A stretch of DNA of 21,210 nucleotides from Chara braunii (Eukaryota > Streptophyta > Charophyceae > Charales > Characeae), in the NCBI GenBank assembly GCA_003427395.1, contig BFEA01000245.1, positions 359,882 to 381,091 of the forward strand, written 5' to 3'. The notes under the pieces are model-generated. The model worked only from the letters and a program-made list of their open reading frames with translations, did not search any database and was not told the origin of the DNA. Both the position numbers and the translations under genes were made by a program. Numbering within the stretch: position 1 is the first letter of the stretch; every line of letters begins with the position of its first letter. Shown here piece after piece: positions 11,103 through 19,636 of the stretch.

Positions 11103-12722
11103 GGTTTATCGGCCTCGACGGAAATAAAATCACAAGCGATCCACCAGCTGAAGAAGTGTGACGCCATCGGGATGGATGGGGAGGTCAACCTACACCTGCA
11201 CCAGGGAACGCAAGAGGGGTGGGACTACCCCTTAAACATCACCCAGATCAAAACAACGGGAAATGCGTTGAGACTAATGGGAAGGAAGAATCAAAGGAGA
11301 AACAAGATAATTAGTAAGGGTTCACAACTTACATGCGAACCTGAGTGGAGCAGTTGTCGTACTTCGGAACACTGTCTCAAATTTGTGCTCTATTCCTGTA
11401 ATCTTGTGCTACCGCAATGAGCCTCACTTGCTCAAGCTAGTGCAGAAGGAAGTTTGTATTATCATTCATGACTAGCTAACTGATCGACCTTGCACTTGAA
11501 CCTGAGAGAGATCCGCTAGTGCCATGGGCTTCTTGCTCATGCGCTTTCACTTAGTTATACTTTATCTCGTCGTCATTTCTTCCAATTTATCTTGCTTCAT
11601 GTACTGCATAATTTATCGACCATGAAGGAAGTAAACTCAAGGGCGATCCACCAACTGAAGATGTGTGGCGCCCTCGAGATGAATGAGGAAGTTAGACAAC
11701 GCATGCACCAGGAAACGCAAGAGGGGTTGGACTACCCCTGGCTCATCGCCTAGATTGGAATAAGGGGGGAGGCGATGAGGGGAGCCGAGAAGAAGAATCA
11801 GAGGAGGAACAAGATGAATTAGGGTTGGCAGCTTACATGCGATGCCGAGTGGAGAGGTCCGCGTGCTCTGGGACACTGTCTCGATCTCGTGCTCTTTCCC
11901 ATGATGTTGCGCTACCGCAATGAACCTGAGTTGCTTAAGCTAGGGCACAAGGATGGTGAGCACGTGGTGTTATGTGTGGGACAGTCAAATCATGTACTGC
12001 GATAGTAACGCCCAATGATTTTCTGCAAATTTGTGTTATCATTCACAACGAGATAGATGATCGTCCTTGCACACCGTCCTTTCATTTAGTTATACTTTAT
12101 ATCGCTGTCTTTTTTGCCAATTTATCTTGCTTCATGTAACGGGTGGTTTATCGACTATGAAGGAACTAAACTCACTTGACATCCACCACTTAAAGGAGTG
12201 TGGCTCCATCGGGATGAATGAGGAAGTCAGACTGCACCTGCACCAGGAAACGTAATAGGGGCAGGAGTGCCCAGGGGACATTACGCAAATCGGAACAAAG
12301 GGGGAGGCGATGGGGCTATTGGGGAAGAGGAATCAAAGGAGGAACAAGATGAATTAGGGATGGCATCTTACATGCGTGGCCGAGTGGAAAAGTCCTTATA
12401 CCCCGGAACAATGTCTCGATTTTGAGCTCTTTTCCTGTGATGTTGCGCTACCACAATGAGCCTGACTTGCTTAGGCTAAGGCAGAAGTGTAGTGAGCACG
12501 TGGTGTTATGTACGGGAGTGTACAATCATGTATTGTGATAGTAACGCCTAATGGTTTCATGCAAATTTTGTATTATCATTCATGACGAGCTACCTGATCG
12601 ACCTTGCACTTAATCCTGGGAACGATCCGCTAATGCCGTGAGTTTTTGCTTATCTGCTTTCACTTGGTTATACTTTATCTTGCTGTCTTTTCTTCCAATT
12701 TATCTTGCTTCATGTACCAGGT
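11103..12722. repeat. HOR copy 7 (monomers A, B, C), right edge of the HOR block
   Basis: Monomers start at 11103 (A), about 11609 (B, box mutated to AATTTATCGAC) and 12145 (C); the total is 1620 bp. A has the short junction near 11434-11452 and the longest array ORF (10995-11420, 141 codons, ATG start). B is only 536 bp: about 41 bp are lost near 12072-12078, where CCTTGCACA joins CCGTCCTTTC. B and C are more diverged from consensus than in copies 2-6, as expected for the last copy of a homogenised block. Confidence 0.85.
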
Positions 12723-13272
12723 GGTTTATCGACCATGAAGGAAGTAAACTCACAAGCGATCCACCGGCTGAAGAAGTGTGGCGCCATCGGGATGAATGAG
12801 GAAGTTAGAATACAACGACACCTCGAATTGCAAGAAGGGCTGGACCGGAACAATGGGGGAGGCGTTGAGGCCAGTGGGGAAGAAGAATCAGAGGAGGAAC
12901 AAGATGAATTTGGGCTGGCAGCTTACATGCGAAGCCGAGTGGAGAATTCCTCGTACTTCAGAACACTGTCTTGTGCTCGTTTCCTGTCATGTTGCGCTAC
13001 TAGAATGAGCCTGACTTGCTTAAGCTAGAGCAGAAGGGTGTTGAGCACGGGGTGTTATGTGTGGGAGCATAAAAATATGTACTGGCATAGTTACGCCCAA
13101 TGGTTTTATGCAAAATTTGTGTTATCATTCACGACAAGTTAGGTGATCGACCTTGCACGTAAGAGTGGGAACGATCCGCTAGAGTCGTTGGCTTTTTGCT
13201 CATGCGCTTTCACTTGGTTATACTTAAACTCAATGTCTTTTCTTCCAATTTATTTTGCTTCATGTACCGGGT
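12723..13272. repeat. Diverged monomer 1 of the monomeric edge
   Basis: This is the first monomer outside the HOR cycle (550 bp). It lacks about 27 bp near 12843-12846, where AGGGCTGGAC joins CGGAACAATG. It retains the segment of about 78 bp that class A lacks. It has an open frame of 107 codons in one frame and 70 in another, on shared ancestral sequence. Confidence 0.85.
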
Positions 13273-13851
13273 GGTTTATCGACCATGAACGAAGTAAACT
13301 CCCAAGCGATCCACTAGCTCAACTAGTGTTGCGCCATCGGGATGTATGAGGAAGTCAGTGTACACTTGCACCAAGAAACACAAGAGGGGCGGGGCTACCC
13401 CTGGCACATCGCCCAGATCGGAACAACGGGGAAGGTGTTGAGGCCAGTGGGGAAGAAGAATTAGAGGAGGAACAAGATGAATTAGGGCTGGCAACTTACA
13501 TGCAAAGTCGAGTGGAGAAGTCGCCGTACGTCGGAACACTGTCTCGATCTAGTGCTCTTTGCCTGTGACGTTGCGCTACCGCAATGAGCCTTACTTGCCC
13601 AAGCTAGGGCAGAAGTGCGGTGAGCACGCGGTCTTATGATCAGGAGTGTAAAATCATGCACTGCGATTGTAAGGCCCAATGGTTTTATGCTAATTCTGTG
13701 TTATCATTTACGACGAGCTAGCTGATCGACCTTGCACTTGAGCCTGGGAACGATCCGCTAGTGCCGTAGGCTTTTTGCTCATGCGCTTTCACTTGGTTAT
13801 ACTTTATCTTGCTGTCTTTTCTTCCAATTTATCTTGCTTTACGTACTGGGT
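13273..13851. repeat. Diverged monomer 2 of the monomeric edge
   Basis: This is a full-length monomer of 579 bp. It carries all shared boxes with scattered substitutions and no HOR class-specific marks. An 87-codon antisense frame (13276-13539) mirrors antisense frames in several HOR monomers. Confidence 0.88.
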
Positions 13852-14430
13852 GGTTTATCGACCATGAAGGAAGTAAACTCATAGGCGATCCACCAAATAA
13901 GGGAGTGTGGCTCCATCGGGATGAGGGAGGAAGTCAGACTACGCCCGCACCAGGAAACGCAAGAGGGGCAGTACAACCCCTGACATATTTCCAAGATGGA
14001 AACAACAGGGCAGGCGCCGAGGTCGGTGTGGAAGAAGAATCAGAGGAGGAACACGATGAATTAGGGCCGGCAACTTACATGCGCAACCGAGTGGAGAAGT
14101 CCTTATACTCCAGAACAATGTCTCAATTTTGTGCTGTTTTCCTGTAACGTTGCGCTACCGCAAGGAGCCTGAGTTGCTCAAGCTAGGGCAGAAGGGTGGT
14201 GAGCACACGATATTATCCGTGGAAGCGTAATAATATGTATTGCGATAGTAACGCCCAATAATTTTATGCAACTTTTGTGTTATCATTTACGACGAGCTAG
14301 CTGATTGAACTTGCTCTAGAGTCTTGGAATGATCCGCTAGTGCCGTGGGCGGTTTGCCCATGCGCTTTTACATGGTTATACTTAAACTCGTTGTCTTTTC
14401 TTCCAATTTATCTTGCCTCTTGTACCTGGT
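13852..14430. repeat. Diverged monomer 3 of the monomeric edge
   Basis: This is a full-length monomer of 579 bp. It carries GGAGTGTGGCTCCATCGGG, a class-C-like mark, but lacks the C mark TCACATGACAACCACC. It may represent an ancestral form from before the A/B/C classes were fixed. Confidence 0.87.
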
Positions 14431-14984
14431 GGTTTATCGACCTTCAAGGAAGTAAACGCACAGGCAATCCATCAACTGAAGAAGTGTGGCGCCATCGAGA
14501 TGAATGAGGAAGTCAGACTACAATTGCACCAGGAAACGCAAGACGGGCGGGACTACCCCAGACACTTCACCCAGATCGTTACAATGGGGGAGGCGTTGAG
14601 GTTAGTGTGGAAGAATTTGAATTAGGGTCGGCAACTTAAATGCAAACCCGAGTGAAGAAGTCCTCGTGCTCCGGAACACTGTCCGATCCTGTGTTTTTTT
14701 CCCGTCATTTTACCGCGGTGAGCCGGACTTGCTCAAGCCAGGGGAGAAGGGTGGTGAGCACATGGTGTTATGCGTGGAGCGTAAAATCATGTACTGCGAT
14801 AGTAACGCCCAAAGGTTTTATGCAAATTTTGTGTTATCATTCATGATGACCGAACTGATCGACCTTGCACTTGAGCCTGGGAACGATTTGCTAGTGCCAT
14901 TGGCTTTTTGCTCATGCGCTTTCACTTGGTTATACTTTATCTCGCTGTCTTTTCTTCCAATTTATCTTGCTTCATGTATCGGGT
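14431..14984. repeat. Diverged monomer 4 of the monomeric edge
   Basis: This monomer is 554 bp. About 24 bp are missing near 14612-14620, where GTGTGGAAGAA joins TTTGAATTAGGG. The other boxes are intact. Confidence 0.86.
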
Positions 14985-15571
14985 TGTTTATCGACCATGA
15001 AGGAAGTAAACTCACAAGCGATCCATGAGCTGAAGAAGTGTTGCGCCATCGGAATGAATAAGGAACTCAGCCTACGCCCGCACCAGGAAACGCAAGAGCG
15101 GCGGGACTACCCCTGGCACATTGCCCAGATCGGAACAACGGGGAAGGCGTTGAGGCTACTGGGAAAAAAAATCAGAGGAGGAACAAGATAAATAACGGTT
15201 GGCATAACTTGGCAGCTTACATGGGAAGCCGAGTGGAGAAGTCGTCGTACTCTGGAACACATCTCGATCCTGTGCTCTTTTCCTGTGTTGTTGCGCGACC
15301 GCAATGAGCCTGACTTGCTCAAGCTAGGGCAGAAGTATGGTGAGCACACTTTGTTATGCTTTGGAGCGTAAAATCATGTACTGGGATAGTAACGCCCAAT
15401 GGTTTTATGGTCATTTTGTGTTATCATTCACGAGTAGCTAGATGATCGACCTTGCACTTGAGCCTGGGAATGAGCCGCTAGTGTCATGGGCTTTTTGCTC
15501 ATGCTTTTTTACGTGGTTATACTTTATCACGTTGTGTTTTCTTCAAATTTATCTTGCTTCACGTACTGGGT
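14985..15571. repeat. Diverged monomer 5 of the monomeric edge
   Basis: This is the longest monomer at 587 bp. The excess is a local duplication around 15197-15218, where TTGGCA and AACTTGGCAGCTTACATG repeat the GGCAGCTTACATG box start. The first box is mutated to GTTGTTTATCGAC. Confidence 0.86.
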
Positions 15572-16148
15572 GGTTTATTGACCATAAAGGAAGTAAACTC
15601 ACAAGCGATCCACCACCTGAAGGAGTGTGGCTCCATTGGTATGAATGAGAAAGCCATACTACGCCTGCACCCGGAAACGCAAGAGGGGCAGGATTACTCC
15701 TCGCACATTGCCCAGATCGAAACAATGGGAGAGCCCCTGAGGCCAATGGGGAAGAGGATTTAGAGGAGAAACAAAATAAATTAGGTGTGGCATCTTACAT
15801 GCGAGGGCAAGTGGGAAGTCCTCGTACGCTGGAACACTGTCTCGACCCTGTGTTTTTTTCCTTTGATGTTGCGCTACCACAATGAGCTTGACTTGCTCAA
15901 GCTAGGGCAGAAGTGCGGTGCGCACGCAGTGTTATGTGAAGGAGCGTAAAATAATGTACTGCGATAGTAACGCCTAATGGTTTTATTCAAATTTTGTGTT
16001 ATCACTTACGATGAGCTAGCTGATCGGCTTTGCACTTGAGCCTAGGAACAATCCCCTAGTGCCGTGGGCTTTTTGCTCATGCGCTTTCACTTGGTTATAC
16101 TTCATCTCACTGTCTTTTCTTCCAATTTATCTTGCTTCATGTAACGGG
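15572..16148. repeat. Diverged monomer 6 of the monomeric edge
   Basis: This is a 577-bp monomer with all shared boxes. GGAGTGTGGCTCCATTGG is a class-C-like mark. The phase box reads GGTTTATTGACC. Confidence 0.87.
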
Positions 16149-16724
16149 TGGTTTATTGATTGTGAAGGAAGTAAACTAACAAGTGATCCACTAGCTGAAG
16201 AAGTCTGGCGCCATCAGGATGAATGAGTAAGTCAGATTACACCTGCACCAAGAAGTGCAAGAGGGGTGGGACTACCCTTGGCACATCGCCCAGATCGGAA
16301 CAACAGGGGCGGCGCTGAGGCCACTCAGGAAGAAGAATCGGAGGAACAAGATGAATTAGGGATGGAAGCTTATATGCGAACGCTAGTGGAGAAACCCTCG
16401 TATTGTGGAACACTATCTTGATCTTGTGCTCTCTTCCTATGATGTTGTGCTACTGCAATAAGCCTCAGTTGCTCAAGCTAGGGCAAAAGGGTGGTGAGCA
16501 CACGATGTTATGCGTGGAAGCGTAAAAATATGTACTATGATAGCAATGCCCAGTGATTTTATGCAAATTTTATGTTATCATTCACGACGAGCCAGTTGAT
16601 CGACCTTGCACTCGAGCCTGGGAATGATCCGGTAGTGTCGTGGGCTTTTTTCTCATGTGCTTTCACTTGGTTATACTTTATCTAGGTGTCTTTTCTTCCA
16701 ATTTGTGTTGCTTCATGTATAGGG
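16149..16724. repeat. Diverged monomer 7 of the monomeric edge
   Basis: This is a 576-bp monomer. Boxes are recognisable but eroded (GGTTTATTGATTGTGAAGG at the phase box). It carries no open frame of note. Confidence 0.87.
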
Positions 16725-17091
16725 TGGTTAATTGATCGTGAAGAAAGTAAACTCACAAGCGATCCACGAGCTGAAGAAGTGTGGCGCCATCACGATGAAT
16801 GAGGAAGTTAGATTACGCCTGCACAAGGAAACGCAAGAGGGGCGGGACTACCCCTGATACAATAAGGGGTTGACAACTTACATGCGAAGCCGAGTGGAGA
16901 AGTCCTGGTACTCCGGAACACTGTCTCTATTTCTACTCTTTTCTTGTGATGTTGCGTTTCTGCAATGAGCTTTAATTGCTCAAGCTAGGGCAGAAGGGTG
17001 GTGAACATGCAGTGTTATACATGGGACTGTAAAAATATGTACTGCAATAGTAATGCCCAATGGTTTTATGCAAATTTGGTGTTATAATTCA
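16725..17091. repeat. Truncated last monomer, right array edge
   Basis: Only the first 367 bases are present. An internal loss of about 78 bp sits near 16857-16862, where CTACCCCTGATACAATA jumps to the GGGGTTGACAACTTACATG box. This removes a different segment from the class-A deletion. Homology ends in GTTATAATTCA at 17091, inside the box that normally reads GTTATCATTCACGAC. The downstream DNA is unrelated. Confidence 0.85.
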
Positions 17092-17196
17092 ATCAATAAT
17101 GTCCGCCATCTCCTGAATTGGTGAGGGAACATCCTTCACTCCAGCTCGAGTAGCGGCAACTATAACCTCTACTGGCCCGATATGTTTCCCTAGGAG

Positions 17197-17607
17197 TTGC
17201 TCGCAGAGCACCTCCTTGAGAGAAAGATCCGCGAGCACTCACCGTGTGTGGGATCTTCTGAGAGACTTTCACGTTCTTGCACTTATGCTATGTATGCCAT
17301 ATTGGCCGCAGCTTATGCAATCTCTACGGGAGTAACGATCCTTCCACATGTCTTGAAGAAGTCCAACTTTCACCCCTACAGGTGCATTGAGCAAGACCTG
17401 AGCATTGCCCTGGCTCTTTTACTGGCTACCCTTACGTTGACCAGTTGCCTTTCCTTCGGTTGTTGTGGCGAGCGCTCCCCCCTCAATGCCCTCTTCGCTT
17501 TGACGGGGTTGAGGCAAAGCAGTGAGGCTAGGAGAGAGAGGAGAGTGAGAGAACACACACACGCTCACTCAACTCGATGTAGAATCAACAAGACTCGACA
17601 CACATAG
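17197..17607 (+). CDS. Doubtful ORF with two hydrophobic segments
   Basis: This open frame has 136 codons, counted from a TTG just after an in-frame TAG. The first ATG is at 17290 and would give 105 residues. Two hydrophobic stretches are visible, about residues 29-49 and 69-89 (counted from TTG), and could be membrane helices. A pair of cysteines (CC) follows the second. The C-terminal part is Arg/Ser/Thr/His-rich and runs into a CACACA tract, which looks non-coding. I do not recognise the protein. It lies between the satellite edge and a possible LTR, with no visible promoter or splice structure. It may be an exon fragment, part of a transposon, or chance. The rest of 17092-17700 shows nothing else. 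Confidence 0.15.
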   Translation: MLAEHLLERKIREHSPCVGSSERLSRSCTYAMYAILAAAYAISTGVTILPHVLKKSNFHPYRCIEQDLSIALALLLATLTLTSCLSFGCCGERSPLNALFALTGLRQSSEARRERRVREHTHAHSTRCRINKTRHT

Positions 17608-18004
17608 ACACAAAGTGGCAAAGTCGCAAAGTCGCAATCTTGGGTTCCGAACACAATGTCGTAGCAAGTCACACTGAAGCACAAACACTGAGGCTGGAAA
17701 CTGAATGTCCGAACTCAGCTTGAGTCTGGTCTTAAGTACCAGACTCAAGTTGAGTCTCGAGGGCAGAAGTGCAATTCGCCTCAGGGCTGAACTGAAAATC
17801 GAAGGTACGAGTCTAGGCGCCAGAATGCAGGATGGCGCCAAGTATCGAAATCTGAAAGTGCCAGAGGAGGGATTTGAGAATGGACGCCAACTACAGAGGG
17901 CGCCAACAGTTAGGAACCGGAGATCGGAGACTCAAAATAAAATAGCAGCCTAGTGGGTGGTAACCCGTGGAACAGGGATCGAGCTCTGGCTGAGTCTGTA
18001 AACA
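17540..18004 (-). mobile_element. Possible 3' LTR of the decayed gypsy element (boundaries uncertain)
   Basis: On the minus strand, downstream of the chromodomain stop, the purine stretch AGAGGGAGCGGA is followed at once by TGTTTACAG. This matches the expected order of polypurine tract and LTR start (TG). Further along the same strand are a TATTTTATTTT stretch (possible TATA region), three GGCGCC-centred words and the foldback at 17713-17755. No second LTR exists in the window, because the 5' part of the element is missing. The LTR end therefore cannot be fixed; the lower limit given is a guess near the CACACACA tract. An unrelated non-coding sequence would look similar. Confidence 0.25.
17713..17755. 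repeat. Near-perfect foldback
   Basis: The arm ACTCAGCTTGAGTCTGGT (17713-17730) pairs with 17738-17755 at 17 of 18 positions; the one mismatch is still a G-U pair in RNA. The loop is seven bases (CTTAAGT). It lies inside the region proposed as 3' LTR, where it could form an RNA hairpin on either strand. Its role is unknown. Confidence 0.8.
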
Positions 18005-18017
18005 TCCGCTCCCTCTG
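18005..18017 (-). other. Candidate polypurine tract
   Basis: The minus strand reads AGAGGGAGCGGA immediately before TGTTTACAG. In Ty3/gypsy elements the plus-strand DNA primer is a polypurine tract abutting the 3' LTR. It lies about 890 bases past the pol stop, which is long but possible for a 3' untranslated region. Confidence 0.25.
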
Positions 18018-18907
18018 GAAGGCAGCGTCCCGACTGCCAAAGACCCAATGAACAACTGTGAAGGATGGGACGGGGCCGATCACTGGTCAGAAAAGGAAAG
18101 GGGGAGTAATGCAAGTACCACGGTAATCCTATGGAGCTTCTACAGGGATGAGGGAATCAATGCTCAAGTAACAAGGTAATCCTATTAAGGTTCTACAAGT
18201 AACAAGGCAGTCCTGTTAATGTTCTACAAGGTTATAGGTTGTCAGGTTTGAGAAAAAAAATAAAAATTGTTTGTTCAATGCTTAAGTGTTCGGGTGTTTG
18301 AGGGGTCTGGGAAAACAACATCTCAGGTCTGTAACGAAGTGTCAAAAGCGAAAAACATGTCTTGAGGAAGGTCTTGGCGGGTGTCACAAAAGTGGCGGCA
18401 AGGAAGCAATCTTCAACAGTTTTGTGATGTAGACGGCAATGACTTCAGCTTAATTATCCCAGTAGCAGGTTGCGTCTGATACACGATTTGGTCATGAGGT
18501 CTGATCCGGATAGTAGGTCGCAGACTGATCTTGATGTCCATGTAAAAGGTGTTGCTCTAGAAGTCTGCGAGTCCAAGATGTCGGCCAAAGGGAACGGCAT
18601 GGTGGCCAACCAGCTGTCTTATCTCCTCGTACAGAGCTGCATCATGCCATTGTGCTTGTGCGCTAGCCAGTAGATCCCTTATCGTCGGCGACGCGCAGGG
18701 GCCACATGTAGGGCTTAGACAAGAGGGACAAAAATGTGGCAGAGGATAGATGGGAGAATGGGATGAGACGGAGGCAAGAACGGATCACACAGGGGGAGGT
18801 CAAGGGGCAAGGTTTTAGTTGGGTACACGGGATGTGTGTAGCGCATGGATGCAGGTTTGAGGCAGGGTTTAGGAGGGGCTTAGGCAGGGTTTAGGCATGG
18901 TGGGTAG
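18018..18907 (-). other. Presumed 3' untranslated or internal region of the gypsy element
   Basis: No convincing ORF is present in these 890 bases. They hold the short repeats at 18112-18229. A pair of GGCAGGGTTTAGG words (about 18862-18896) lies just past the pol stop. The stretch is assigned to the element only because it lies between the pol stop and the possible LTR. Confidence 0.3.
18112..18229. repeat. Short tandem repeat of about 31 bp
   Basis: Three related copies start at 18112, 18165 and 18196, each following CAAGTAACAAGGTAATCCTA and ending in GTTCTAC. The second and third are exactly 31 bp apart. The first is 53 bp before the second and more diverged. Tandem repeats of this kind are common in retroelement untranslated regions and LTRs. 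Confidence 0.75.
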
Positions 18908-19636
18908 CTAGGATATAGGATGGGCGCGATCATAGGCGCGAATACGTTTCAGTGCATTCTTAAGGTTAGCAAGAGGTTCCCATGTGGATTCTTCGTTAGG
19001 GTATCCTGTCCATTTAACTTTGTATTTTGTGATTGCTTCAGGGTGCTCAGATACCTGAGTAGTTATTCGTCCTATGATGCCAAATTCAGGGCATGTGGGT
19101 AACATGATTGGTGGAGGTCTAGGATATGGGCGGTCAACGAATTTCGGTAGGGATTCATGGTATTTTTTTAGGTATTCTATGTGGAAGACAGGGTGGACAC
19201 GACTCATGTCAGGGGGGAGTTGGAGTTTGTAGTTGACGAGAGAGGTTTGTTCAATGATGGGAAAGGGTGCGATCCACTTGTTCGAGAGTTTCTTGGACAA
19301 GCCATGTTCGCGTTCAAAGCATTTGGCGGAGAGTCAGACTTTGTCCCCTTTTTTGAATGACACGTCACGTTTGTGTTTGTTAGTCTTGTTGGCTTGTTGT
19401 TCTTGTGTTCGTTCAAGGGCTTCAGTAGCTTCTCTGAGGAGTCTATTCATTGTTGCTACTCATTCATTAAGAGAACGGCAGGGGGTGGAGGGGTTGAGTT
19501 GTGAAGGGAGCAAGAAGTCGGAGGGCATGCGAGGATGGTAGCCAAGGTCGAGGTACAACGGGGCCATGCTAGTGGAAGGGCAGACGACGTTGTTATAGGC
19601 GATCTCGACGGCTGTGAGCAATTCATCTCAGTCATG
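18908..19636 (-). pseudogene. Integrase C-terminal domain with chromodomain
   Basis: Past the catalytic core the frame is continuous except for three TGA codons (19628, 19460 and 19334 lower bounds), two of them at expected Trp positions: the one before DELL and the one before LSAKCFE. KGDKV, KWIAPFPIIEQ and VHPVFHIEYLKKY are typical of the gypsy GPY-type C-terminal region. From about 19090 a chromodomain follows: GIIGRI, then YKVKWTGYPNEESTWEP and NLKNALKRI. The aromatic positions (Y, W, W) are kept. In chromoviruses this domain reads histone marks such as H3K9 methylation and directs insertion to heterochromatin, which suits a copy lying beside a satellite array. Confidence 0.9.

Larger units (their letters stand above)
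747..17091. repeat. Tandem satellite array, about 578-bp monomer with three-monomer higher-order structure
   Basis: All monomers lie head to tail on the same strand and share recurring boxes. These include GGTTTATCGACCATGAAGG, AACAAGATGAATTAGGG, CTTGCTCAAGCTAGGGCAGA, GTAAAATCATGTACTGCGAT and GTTATCATTCACGAC. The spacing of the first box gives periods of 497-587 bp. From 1178 to 12722 the spacings cycle as about 500, 578, 578 bp, defining monomer classes A, B and C. After 12723 the cycle is lost. The left edge falls inside a C monomer (homology starts at GAACAACGGGGGAGG, 747). The right edge falls after GTTATAATTCA (17091). Many short ORFs occur on both strands, but frames differ between copies and none resembles a known protein. 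I call it non-coding satellite DNA. Confidence 0.95.

Noticed and set aside
747-17091. Dozens of 60-140 codon ORFs across the array as real genes
   Set aside because: Homologous ORFs occur in shifting frames and on both strands of the same monomer, with stops and indels differing between copies. None resembles a known family. This is expected of a stop-poor repeated sequence.
747-17091. A single giant repetitive protein with 193-residue repeats (579 bp is a multiple of three)
   Set aside because: Consensus monomers contain stops in every plus frame, such as the TGA in GATGAATGAGG. Many monomers are 577, 578, 563 or 500 bp, which would break the frame.
747-17091. CRISPR array
   Set aside because: The unit is about 578 bp, with no short repeat and unique-spacer alternation, and the context is eukaryotic.
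18090-18107. Plus-strand polypurine tract (GAAAAGGAAAGGGGGAG) as an LTR signal
   Set aside because: It is on the strand opposite to pol and no plus-strand element is recognisable, so it was not used.
18860-18900. Plant-type telomere repeat (TTTAGGG)
   Set aside because: There are only two GGGTTTAGG words in a 40-bp stretch with irregular spacing, so it is not a tandem telomere tract.
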